Assembly: GCA_004026145.2 (NCBI GenBank)
Contig: CP034986.1
Coordinates: 7,680,929-7,744,928, forward strand
Source of the DNA: Takifugu bimaculatus
Lineage: Eukaryota > Chordata > Actinopteri > Tetraodontiformes > Tetraodontidae
Length of the DNA: 64,000 nucleotides
Direction of reading: 5' to 3'
Made by a program: the position numbers and the translations under genes. The notes beneath the pieces were generated by a model. The model was not told the origin of the DNA. It was given only the letters and a program-made list of their open reading frames with translations, and searched no databases. How positions within the stretch are numbered: the first letter of the stretch is position 1; each line of letters starts with the position of its first letter. Of the stretch, positions 1 to 10,130 are shown one piece after another.

Positions 1-422
1 CTACAGCGGGTTTAGCGGGGACGCTGAAGTGCCGCTTTGACATCGCTGCTTCTATTAATTACTATTGAAAAGTTTCTCCACTTGGAATAAACAGCCGGGC
101 GGGGGGGTTGACGTTTTACAACATTTACCTAACTTTGTAACTCCATAGCATCCAAATGTTGGACTTTTTGCTTGGCGTTAGCATGCTGTTTCTCCAGTTT
201 CCCACCTCCGGAAAAAAATTGCATAAATCAATTTTTTTCCCCGGCTTTGTAGTTTTTGTAAAAGGCCGATAAGTACTCGATTTCCCCCCCATCGCGCTTA
301 ATTTGGCTAATTTGTCGTTGAAAAGCCACATGCATGAACACATCAAGAAATAGCGGCTACGCGTTCGCCAATTGCTGCATTAATAAAAGCGCCGGTTCAG
401 AAAGAGGCAGAAAAGGCCGCCT

Positions 423-450
423 TGACGTCACGCGGGAAGTATTTATAGTA
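423..450 (+). promoter_or_regulatory. Full CRE palindrome followed by TATA-like box
   Basis: TGACGTCA at 423-430 is the full CREB/ATF palindrome. It runs directly into GCGGGAAG, an E2F-like word, and then TTTATAG near 442-448. This arrangement resembles a small core promoter on the plus strand. No transcript or convincing open frame follows, so promoter function is only inferred. Confidence 0.3.
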
Positions 451-1894
451 TCCGCTAATGCACGTCTGCGGGAAAAATGAAGCTGCTGTGAATGACAGAA
501 TTCCAAGCTCAGGGAAAAAATGGAGAGGGGGATTTAGATGAACCCGCAGTGCAAGACTGATCTGACTCCGTCAGAAGTACCTGCTAAGCAAATTTACTCC
601 ACTCCACTTTACCGCTCGCGGCCCCCCGTCCTGACCCCCCCCCCCCATCCCCCCAATCTGGCTGCTTTATTTGCAAGCCCAACGCTTTTTTTTAAGGCTT
701 TTAAGAAATTAATCCAAAGCTGCGGCTGATTCCCGCGCAGACGCGGAGAGAAGAATCCCGACTGTTGAGCAGGTGCTAAATTGGCAATTAGAGGCGAACA
801 TTGTTCTGCCGAGCTCGGCCACGTCTGAGGCGACTCTCCTCTGTTGTTAGACGGCCTGTCAGTCACGCGGCACCTGGGGCAAGTTTGTATTTCATTAAGT
901 CATAATTAATGAAGATAGCTATTGTTCCTTTCCCGCCGGGACGCCCAGACTCGGCTCCCATTACGGAACCGGAGAGTCGGGCAGGTATTTGAAAACAGAC
1001 CATAATTATATCAGTCGCACCTTTGATGCTACGGGAGTCATGCTAGCATTAGCCAGCATGGCTAACGCTCGGCTGTGCAGGTGAGTGGTGACGCAGGCGA
1101 GTCTGTGTTGGTCAAAAAGTCGTGCACGCGGCGTAAATGTTATAAGCAGGTTTGAGATGAGAAACACGTGCACGCTGCTGTGCATGTGGTGACCGCGGCG
1201 CGTGCGTGCAAAGTCGGTAGACGCTGAAATTTCAGCTTCACACCTTCGAATGAGATGAAAACGAGAAAACTGCGATCTTCTCCAAATTAGCATATCTTCA
1301 ATAAACAGGAGCTCCTTCACTGGCGGACCGGAAACGTAACAATCATCGGATAATCAGCATCGCTTCCGTCGATTTCAGCGCTACGACCGTGATCACCTGT
1401 ATCGCGCAGACCTTCGCGAGCAGAAAAAAAACACACACGTCGGCAGAAGATCTGCATTTAAAGTTTTCCGTGCAAGTTTGTTGACCCAAGTTGCGGTTTC
1501 GTTCCGTATTCCCTGATTCCGTGGGCGGAACCCCCCCAAAATTCTGCTCTGGAAGCCATCGTGCTGCCTTCACGTGCACCGAATCCTTAATGTAAAACCC
1601 GACGAGCTTCGGTAAACTTAACGATGCGCCTGATTAAAATCCTAAATACTCGGAGGTTGTTTTCATTTCCATCCGCAATGACTTGAATTCTCTGCCAGGC
1701 TTCCTGGTTAGTTCACGGAAAAACGCCCCGTTCACTTAAACGATTCATAATGAAGGAATGTAATTTGTTTTGTGGCCAAATGATTCCGGTTTTTTTCTTT
1801 TTTTTCTAATTTCGTGGAGAATAATTTCGCCCAAATACGAGCAGAATGCAATCAAAAGCACGTGGGGCCCCTGTAAGGACAGCATAGCAGCTCT

Positions 1895-2075
1895 CCGGGT
1901 GCAGTTTTCCAATTTTAATGAATCAACATTTATTTTCCACCCTCGGCCGCCTCGGGGGAATAAATCGGATACAGCGTATTCCGGCTATCGACATCCCCTA
2001 ACTGCGAATGTTGCACGCTGGATTGCATTTCTAATTATCTTTATCTGTCCGATAACATTTGGAAACACTTTAACT
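1895..2075. promoter_or_regulatory. Candidate CNE with GATA-site cluster
   Basis: This is an AT-rich, non-repetitive block. It holds two abutting TTATCT words at 2035-2046 and an opposite-strand GATAA at 2051-2055, so three GATA-type sites fall within 21 bp next to TAATTA-like words. An enhancer role is inferred from composition only. Confidence 0.28.
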
Positions 2076-3013
2076 GTGCTGGTGACACTGGGCCACGTTA
2101 GCCTTTAGCCACGGCTACGTTCAACGCTGTAATTATTCCCCTCCTGTTTTTATTTCGCAACCGACCTTTTTGCCTCCGACCCGTGGAGACGTTTGTGAAT
2201 CTTTGGAAGACAAAAACAAATTATTCAGGCACAAACGATTCTGTGAACAAATTTCTCCAGCAGGCGCCTGGAAGAGTTTTCCCAGCGGGGGGTAAAAAAA
2301 GAAACAACTTAATCAAGGATAGCGTGTTTGCCCTCCGGCTGGGTGGCGTTCCAACCTCACACGAACCCTCGTGTTTATCAAAACGTTGAGAGATTTTCCC
2401 GTCGAGTTTGTGAGCGTTCGCCTTGACATTTGAAAGACGAGGCTGGAGGTGATGTTTTCCTCGCGACTGCGACAGAAGACGAAAGAAGCCTATCGGAAGA
2501 GGTGAGGAAGAGGAGGAGGAGGAGGAGAAGATTTAGGTTCGAGGAGTCAGGAGACGGCGGCGAGTCTTAGCCCCAAAAACGCTGAGAATGATGTTTATTC
2601 AAGAGCTGTGAGGCAGACGAGCCTCCTCAGGGTAGCTTTAGTTTAGCGCTCAGACTTCCCGACCTTTGTACGGTAAAGTGCCGTCTTTACGTTTTTCCCT
2701 GTTTAGCGGAGTTTGTCCTTGCCACTTGTCGATTAGCCTGATGCTAACAGTTTGCGAGCTTGAGTGAGAACTAGTTTCACTGCCTAAATCATCGTACTTC
2801 CAGAGCCACGGTGGCGTTCCTTTTCCCCGCTGCTTTTATGCGTAAAATCCAGACGGCGCTCTGTATTACAAACAAATTACCAGCTTCGGCTCAAATGGGG
2901 CGCTTTCCCGTCGTTGCATCAGGTCACGTGAGACTGAAGAATCCGGGAAGTTCTGTTGGCGTCTTCTGTCGCCTCGATGTGCGCCGGATCTTTGTCAGCC
3001 TTCATGGGGTTAG

Positions 3014-3029
3014 TTACCGCATGCGGTAA
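3014..3029. repeat. 16-bp perfect palindrome
   Basis: TTACCGCATGCGGTAA reads identically on both strands and does not extend beyond 16 bp. It could be a dimeric protein site or a chance palindrome. Confidence 0.85.
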
Positions 3030-4043
3030 TAAAATAAACGGGGGTGGGAAAACCCTCCAGAGGGGCTGAAGTTTGTCAAAAGAATTTAAATGTGAGCACG
3101 GAAACGAGACGGAGCAGCTGATGTTAAACCGTGTGTCCCAGATCCAGGAATCTTTGGAGTTAGTTGGCTTTCAAAAATCGGCTCCAATTTAAAAATGAAA
3201 ACAAACTTTCTCATTGTAACAGAAGTGGTGTCAAACGCGAGGCTCGCGGCCCGCATGTGGGCCGGGACACAACGATCCCCGGCCGTGGAGACCTGCCGGC
3301 GCCTCCTGAGTGCGAGTCAAAACCCTTTTCAAAGATTTCCCCAAACAAGTTGCTCTCTCTGGCCTCTCGCATACGGTTGCTGTGACAACGGCCACCACCG
3401 CTTGATTGGAGAGCTAATATAGACCCGTTTAGGCCACTGCATCGCCGCATCATTGGACGGCCGCTATCGCGGCAACAAACTGATGTGGGACCGCGAGTCA
3501 ATGTTCGCAGGATGTTTGAATGGCTGCAGCTTTGATGCCACACGTGCTGGAGATCAGTTGGAATTTCTCCGTTTGCTAACAAACCGGCAGCGGCGTCGCA
3601 CTGTCTGTCCGGTTGAGCACGCGCTGGTTCCCGTTTGGCTAAATTCCACCATCGAGATGCATTATTGACACGCAGAGCGGCGCCCGAATGCGATTGGATG
3701 CAGAAACCTCCCGCTGTCAGCTCCAACAAACTGTTGAGCCGTGTAAAGTGCTAGCCGGGCTAGTCCAATTAGTTTGAGGGACAGAATAAAGGCACCGAAT
3801 CGCAACCTTTTCTCATTTCCTCTCTTTCTGTTTCCTTTCTCCCCCCCAAAAAAAGAGTCTGTCACGTTGGATCATCTCTGCCACGGCTACCCACCGCCAC
3901 GCAACAAATAAAAAGTGATTGACATCAAATTATTTCCAGTCTGATAGATGTAACGGCAGATTTGTCGGGGAGATCTGTCGAGTCGGGAATAATTGAAAGA
4001 GTAACTCGACTTCTCGGTTGAGTTGATGGAAAAGTTTTGATTT

Positions 4044-4060
4044 AAAAAAAAAAAAAAAAA
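4044..4060 (+). repeat. Poly-A tract, A17
   Basis: This is an uninterrupted run of 17 A. No retroposed gene body or target-site duplication is evident on its 5' side, so it is listed as a simple homopolymer. Confidence 0.9.
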
Positions 4061-4714
4061 TCACATTCGACTGAGATGGACAAATAATTTAATAAAGAGT
4101 TACAAAAAAGTGTGCACCTTAAAGTTTGGCTTCAAAGCGTTGACACTGACGAGACAACAAAGGCAGCTCGAGGAATGGCGCCTCTGAGGTTCAGGCAGCT
4201 GCCGCTAAAGGAGAAGAATGAAACGTAGCGACAGAATTAGCCCGGCGGGACGGGGACAGCGTGAGGCGTCCGCTGGTCTTTTAGTGCTCCGGATCCCCCC
4301 GAGTCAGCCGGAAAGAAATGGCTGATTTGATGGAGGAGTCGGGTCGGTCGGCCCTCACGTATTAGCATGTAGTAGTTGGCTACGATCCCTTTTCGCTCAT
4401 GTTTGTCGTCAACGATGCTAGCGGTAGATATTGTTGGCGGTGTTTTCCGCTCCCATTTCCTTCAACGTGGCCCCGATTGCGTCGCTGTGTCTGTGTTGAC
4501 AGAAAAAATAAGCTAACTTGAATGTGTCATCCTTAGCATACTGGAAATTTACGCTACGCATGTATGTGGTTCAGCAGTTGATCATGTGACGTTGCACCTG
4601 TGGTCCTCTGGCACTGAGATGCGTCTGAGCCCTAAACTCCGGTTGGAACTAAACGACTTTTTGATCAGAAATGGTCCGATAAACGCGAGGAGGACCTGTT
4701 GTGGCGAGGAAAGT

Positions 4715-4840
4715 CTCCACGTTTTTACTGCGTTAATGAGATTAGAGAGTAAAATATTCATTGGAAACGGGCTTAATAATAAATGGCAGGTATTAAAAAT
4801 GGAATTAATTCAAATTCCACGCATGAATTTGTGAAGGAAC
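4715..4840. promoter_or_regulatory. Candidate CNE, homeodomain-word rich
   Basis: This AT-rich island within GC-richer flanks carries GTTAATGAG, AATATTCATTGG and GGAATTAATTCAAATTCC. The last is an 18-bp imperfect palindrome around AATT. Such clusters are typical of homeobox-bound enhancers, but no alignment was possible. Confidence 0.25.
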
Positions 4841-5656
4841 ATTATTAAGTGCACTAACACGCTAACGCTATGTCACCTCGTAATACCTCACACTTAAGTC
4901 CCGCCTCCTGAGCCGTCAGTTTGCCACCTTCGCAACCGGCCGCTAACGGCAGGCTGTGACAGCTAGCAGCGGTAAAGCGCCCCCAACCCTTTTACTGTAG
5001 CTCCTTTAGCTTCACTGCTACCAGAGCACCGATTCCTTACGGAGGGCGAAAAAAAACTGCCGCCCGTTTGGATAATTTAAGGAACCGGAGGCTAATTTTA
5101 ATGCATTACGCTGCTACGTGTCAAAGGTAAGCCTGGGGAGGGATCCGTCATGTGATTCACACGCCGGTCGGCGAATTAGTTTCATGACGTGTTGGAATTT
5201 AATAGGTTTTAAAGAACTCGCCGTGACTTTGGCGGCCTGACGGAGGCGAATGGGGGAGGGGGAGGGTGGGGGGGCGCAGATGACGGACGAGGGGGATATT
5301 AAATTATGGAACACCTTAGCGGAGCCATCTGTCTTCCGGAGACGTGATTGCCTCACCTCGGCGGATTGATGATCATCTGTCTGGAAGCGGCCGGTAAAGG
5401 CGGCGCCGCCTGATCAGGATGGATCATCGATGTTGAAACAACCCGCACTTTTTTTCTTCTTTAATCCCTCTGTGAACGTGTATGGAAGCGGGGAAAACCG
5501 CGCCGCAGCGACACCTGGCGTCCCGACGGAACGCCGTAAAACACGGAAGAGGAGCAATTTTCCACGAGTTCCAGAAGTCCACAGTTGTGCTTCGATCCTT
5601 CCAGACTGAACCGGAACTCTTTCATAGAGAAATTAAGCCAAGGTGAATTCTCCAGG

Positions 5657-5724
5657 ATAGCTAACGCAGCGACATGGCTAACGCAGCGACATAGCTAACG
5701 CAGCAACGTAGCTAACGGAGCTAC
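5657..5724. repeat. 17-bp tandem repeat, 4 units
   Basis: Four units of 17 bp follow one another at 5657, 5674, 5691 and 5708. The consensus is ATAGCTAACGCAGCGAC. Unit 2 differs at one base (ATGG for ATAG), unit 3 at one base (CAAC), and unit 4 is the most diverged. The core AGCTAAC recurs in other arrays of this window. Confidence 0.9.
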
Positions 5725-5809
5725 GTTTTTAGGCTGCATTCCAACAGGTGAGGGAGGGGCACTCCCCCCCGCCCCCAGACATCCCATCATTACCCTCTGT
5801 GGGTCTATT

Positions 5810-7080
5810 TAGCGCAGTCAGGCGGGCCTCGCCACGCCCGCGCTCATGCACGCGCCATATCGCCGCCAGGACTCACCTCAGAGAGAGGAGAGGCTTCGGC
5901 TGTCAGAGGCTGTCAGGATCAGAGCCGAGAGCGCCGACGCTTCATTTGCCAGCACACGGGACCATGTGGGGGTCGGATGTCCGGGTCAAACGCGGCGGCT
6001 ATCGAGCGGCGCTTTGCTCCGAGGCTCTTCCAGCTCCGCTGTTCTGTTGTCGAAAAGAGCTTCAGCGGTTTGAGACGAGGAAGATCCGCTTCCGTCCGCT
6101 CGAGCCGAATCACCAATTCATGAGGCGTCGGATCAGAGGGCCTGAAAAACCAGCCCGGCCCGGCAACCTGCTTCTTGGTTCCTGATATAATGTGGGCGCG
6201 GCGGTAGCGCGGGGAACATATGCTGCTAGCGCTAACGTTTTACACTTCGGGGTAATGTGTCGGGAGGGTGGAGGAAGCGCGAGCTGGCGTGAAACCAAAG
6301 CGGCGCCGTTGGAAAAGGCGAAAGGAAAAGAAGCAGGTTCTGGATGATTCAAGGAGTTCCTGCCCGGCTGAAGGTGACCGGCGGCTCGAAGGGCAAATAG
6401 CCGCCATTTAGCAGCTGACACGCTCCGTCCTTACTGACCTGGTGTGTTCGTGCGCACGTCTGAAGCTGAAAATAGCAAGTGCGGTTATAAAGAACACGGA
6501 TAAGGTGGAAATCGGAAAGGAGACGTGTCAAAGGCGAGGAGGAGGGTGTTAGCGAGGGGGGAGGAGATAGCACGTAGCCGCTCGCTGAGCCCAGAAGAGT
6601 CGGGAGCTGCTCTGGCGCCGACATCTGAAGCCCGTAAATCTGCCACCCGACTTTAGCTGTCAATCACAGCAAATACACCGCGCTAACCCATCAAAGGTGA
6701 CCTTTGACTCCTCAGAGGCGCCTGCGTTAGCGTGCGTGGAATGCTATCCCAACGCGCTATCCCGCGGCACGTCGCGGCTTCCCGCTAATGCGATTCCCGG
6801 CCTTCCCGTCAGGAGCGGCTCCACAGCTGCTCGCGCCGAGCTCGTCATTATCGCCGTCGCCGCCGCCGTCGGCTCTCATCATCCTCAACGCCGGCACCTG
6901 CGCTGGCGGACGCCTCAAACGAACCGTGATTACCGCTCTAATCAAGACGCCATCACCGCTCATAACATTAGCCGCGGAGGGCTGTTCACCTGCGCCGCCG
7001 CAAAATCCAGACGAAGGTCAGAACCGCAATGTCAAGCGTGAACCTGCGGAATTCGGAGGAACAGACGGCGCGCCCTCTGG
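5810..7080. promoter_or_regulatory. CpG-island-like region
   Basis: CpG is abundant in two dense patches, about 5810-6110 and 6690-7080, with a GC-rich stretch between. CpG islands often mark promoters of developmental genes in vertebrates. No TATA box, transcript or first exon can be assigned here, so this is only a compositional call. Confidence 0.3.
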
Positions 7081-7809
7081 AAATCCCTCTTCCTCTCCCA
7101 AACAGCTGAAATCCCATGCTAACTGCTCCTAAACCTTCCTTCTTTAATTAGCTTAGCACAGTTGGGGACCGTGTGTCCACGAGATCGTCTGGAGGTGTTT
7201 TAAGAGCTTTTTCTCCGCAGCAGCTTCTCTTATCAGGTCGATGAAACATGTTAGCTGTGTGACGCTCAGCGGCGTTTATCGTCGGGGCCAATTTGACTCC
7301 CGGTTTCAGCTCAGACGGGCATATTTGGGATAGCAGAATCCCAGTAGCTACTAGCTAAGCCAGTAGAGTTGCTAACCGTAGCCGTGGAAGCTCAACATTC
7401 TGACACGCACAGTTTTCATGAATAGATTTTAGCGATACCCATTGTCCGTTCACCACCGGTCAGGCCGCGGCTAACCTGCGGCTAACCCACTAGCTCCTCT
7501 CCTTTGAGCCTTTTTTTTCCTGCCCATGCTGAATCTATTCGGAAGACAAAGGCCGGAAACCCGCTCACGGTCATGAAGTCGCGTTCATCTGCGCGTTTCC
7601 GAGCCATCTCGCTAACAAGCGCATGGTTTTTTTAAAAGTGCACAATGCCGTGGAGTCGCCTGGGACGATCCCACGTCAGCGAGTGGCGGGATTAATGTAA
7701 GCTGATTTTCCATAATTTAGCCCCATCGAGTGGAAAAGCACAATCCGGATTCGCCTTTTAACTCCCTCCCTTGATCCTTTTCCGCTCGCGCCGTTGTTGT
7801 CCTAAGAGC

Positions 7810-7825
7810 AACGCGCTAGCGCGTT
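7810..7825. repeat. 16-bp perfect palindrome
   Basis: AACGCGCTAGCGCGTT is self-complementary, with the NheI-type core GCTAGC in the centre, and is followed by TAGC. It is built from the same GCTAG/TTAGC vocabulary that dominates the left half of the window. Confidence 0.85.
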
Positions 7826-8144
7826 AGCTTTCGCTGTTGCTGGTCAGCGGCTCGTGCTTTAATAGCTTGTTTTTGCTGGACTTGACTTTTTTTTGGTAAT
7901 GACTCACTCTTCCTGTTTTTCCCGTATTACCAGTTGATCCCGACGGTTTTGTTGCTGACTGGTTCTTCCTACGAATGCTCGTCTCACCTGCGTGCTAATA
8001 AGACAGGTGACAGCAACGTTGTTTTTTTTTTAATAGCCCCGGAATGCTAAAAACGGAACGGCGGAACGTTGTGGCGGAAACGCTGAGGTCGGCATTGTTC
8101 TATTCCCAACATGCCGTCTGGGGGAAAATAACATGATGTCAGGC

Positions 8145-8310
8145 AGAGGAAAAGTTGCTTCCGCTCCTTGAATTCCGATGCTGAGTCCACTTTTCCATTG
8201 AAGAGTCAACGGGAGCTGCCGGCTGTTTAATCATCAGGCAGGAAAAGGCAATTATGACGATGTTTTAGCTCGGACAGCCCATAATAAACAGGCCTCACCC
8301 GTGAAGCTAA
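8145..8310. promoter_or_regulatory. Candidate CNE
   Basis: This non-repetitive block carries TTTAATCATCAGGC, GGCAATTATGACGATG and CCCATAATAAACAGGCC. The last contains a forkhead-like ATAAACA. It is more AT-rich than its CpG-dense flanks. Enhancer function is inferred only. Confidence 0.25.
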
Positions 8311-8683
8311 TGATGACACTCGCGTCGCGATCTGTCAGTGTGAATGTGAGCTAGCAAGCTAGATGTGCCTTGCTAGGTCTGGCATGATGCACTTCAACGC
8401 TCGCTAGCAACCTGCAACCGAACGCACTCCAAGCAACTGCTAAAAAGTTGCAACGTTAGCCTTGTTGGCGCTCTTCTTTGGAATAGGAAGTGTTGGCGAA
8501 GCAGTGACACATTATCGCCCCTGGTGAATACGCTAACCCCGGTAAACCTCAGAATTGGCCCCGAGACCGTGAGCCGCTAACCTTTAGCTTATTAGCATTG
8601 CTGCTCAGCAGAGGTGAAAATGTGACAATCTCAACAGCGACATGATTGTTTTCTGTGAGGAAGCAAAGCACAACAACCCTCAG

Positions 8684-8734
8684 GACCACGAGCTAACCGA
8701 GACCACGAGCTAACCGAGACCACGAGCTAACCGA
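8684..8734. repeat. 17-bp tandem repeat, 3 exact units
   Basis: Three identical copies of GACCACGAGCTAACCGA start at 8684, 8701 and 8718. Identity between units points to recent duplication or ongoing slippage. The unit length and AGCTAAC core match the array at 5657-5724, although the rest of the unit differs. Confidence 0.93.
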
Positions 8735-8814
8735 GGATACGCTCCATCACCGCGTCCTGGCAGGCGTATTGACGCCGTTTCCTTTCCCAAACACGGAGTC
8801 TAAATTGGCGTGAG

Positions 8815-9165
8815 GAGCGTCCCGGCCCCGGGGCGACCAGCCGAGCTTGGCTGACGGTAGCGTCGGCGCCCTGCGGCGTTTGTTATTGCCGCCCGTGTTC
8901 CTTCCCTCGCCGCCACGTTGCCGCCCAAATCAAAGCTGCTTTTCGGTGGACGGCAGTTCAGCTTTCGGCTGTCTTCCCGCGATTGTTTAGATGGAGATTT
9001 ATCGACCCGTGCGCGAGGAAACAGCGTTCCCGGTTTGCATTGTTCCCCATCCTTCACCGCTGTGATCAATGGAGTGAAGCGGCTAAACGAGTTTATCATT
9101 CCCGCCCCTCCCCCCCACCGCCGGGACGCCACGGCTGCGTCAGCAGAACCTTCCCGCACTTCTTC
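8815..9165. promoter_or_regulatory. CpG-island-like patch
   Basis: GC-rich sequence with many CpG dinucleotides spans about 350 bp. Open frames appear on both strands, as expected by chance in GC-rich DNA. No promoter architecture or exon can be assigned. Confidence 0.28.
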
Positions 9166-10026
9166 ATGCTCATGTTAGCATCAACCGGCAGTACAAAAAA
9201 AGGACAATGTTCCGATTCAATCAGCGCGGCCGATCAGCCAATTACACCTCAGCGCTACGCTGTTAGCGCGCCGCCGCCGCCGCAAGTGTGCGCTGATGAA
9301 AGAGTGAAATAAAGAGGAGCACGTTTGCAAACGCTAGCAGCTTTGAAAGCGAGGGATCAATCTCCGAATGATTTGCTGTAAGAGACAATAATCTCTTTCC
9401 GTTTCATCCCTCTCGGGCTGCGACGGCTGATCGTGTCCCTGCAGCCGCCTGGACGCACGTTCGGCCACCGGGGGGCAGCATTTTGTTTTATCATTTTCAC
9501 TTTCCTTAAAAGCCTGGTAGCATGTTAGCATGCTGTCGGCTAAAACTAAAATGCTGTAATGAACTGTCCGGCTTGTGCAGGGAATTCCCGAGAGGTGGTA
9601 AATGTCATTGTTGCTAGTGTTTTTAGCATAATGATAGCCCCAGATCACATGCACTATAATTTAGCCAATAATATGTTATCGATTAGCACGAACTCAGCTG
9701 AAGTCGTGGATTAGCATCTTGGTATGTAGCCGCGTGATGCCGTCACGGAGAGCTGGGGGTTCCTTTTGTCGTGATGTGTAAATATCGGCTAACATACGTA
9801 AACACGCACGCGGCTGTTTTGGGAATTGCTTTTGCTTCCGTCTTTCCTTCACCGGAGCTTTTTTTTTTAAAAACGCTCTCCCACTCGGATTCCAACAGGC
9901 GATATCTGGGGTGTGTGAGCGTGTCGCTACAATGCAGAAGAAGAAAAAGTGAATGAATAATGTATTAATCTGCTAATGTAAGCGCCTGTTAGCCGCGGAC
10001 CAAATTACTGCCAGGAAGGAGACGGT

Positions 10027-10042
10027 GGGGGGGGGGGGGGGG
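10027..10042 (+). repeat. Poly-G tract, G16
   Basis: An uninterrupted run of 16 G. It can form a G-quadruplex in principle and is a likely length-variable or misassembled site. Confidence 0.9.
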
Positions 10043-10130
10043 AGATGGAAGATTATTGCCTTCCCAGAACGGCTTTTATACAGCTGGAATATTTTGGATA
10101 AAAACATGTAATCCCTGATAAAATGGCAGC
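10043..10130. promoter_or_regulatory. Candidate CNE
   Basis: The sequence from GGAGATGGAAGATTATTGCC to CTGATAAAATGGCAGC is non-repetitive and AT-rich. It includes CTTTTATAC and a GATA word (CTGATAA). It is visually unlike its flanks. Low-confidence inference. Confidence 0.22.

Larger units (their letters stand above)
1..5656. other. Unique non-coding DNA, no gene recognised
   Basis: No open frame in this stretch shows a recognisable domain, and none has convincing splice-site context. The DNA is mixed GC with frequent CpG and many GCTAA/TTAGC words. It contains an A17 run at 4044-4060 and the candidate regulatory blocks and palindrome listed separately. A 172-codon minus-strand frame at 3211-3729 looks like chance. 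Confidence 0.6.
5725..8683. other. Unique CpG-rich non-coding DNA
   Basis: No gene was recognised. The stretch is rich in CpG and in GCTAAC/GTTAGC words. It contains CpG-island-like patches near 5810-6110 and 6690-7080 and a candidate CNE near 8145-8310. The overlapping open frames on both strands at 5.7-7.1 kb are best explained by the scarcity of AT-rich stop codons in GC-rich DNA. Confidence 0.55.

Noticed and set aside
3211..3729. 172-codon minus-strand open frame
   Set aside because: Overlaps three plus-strand frames and has no recognisable motif.
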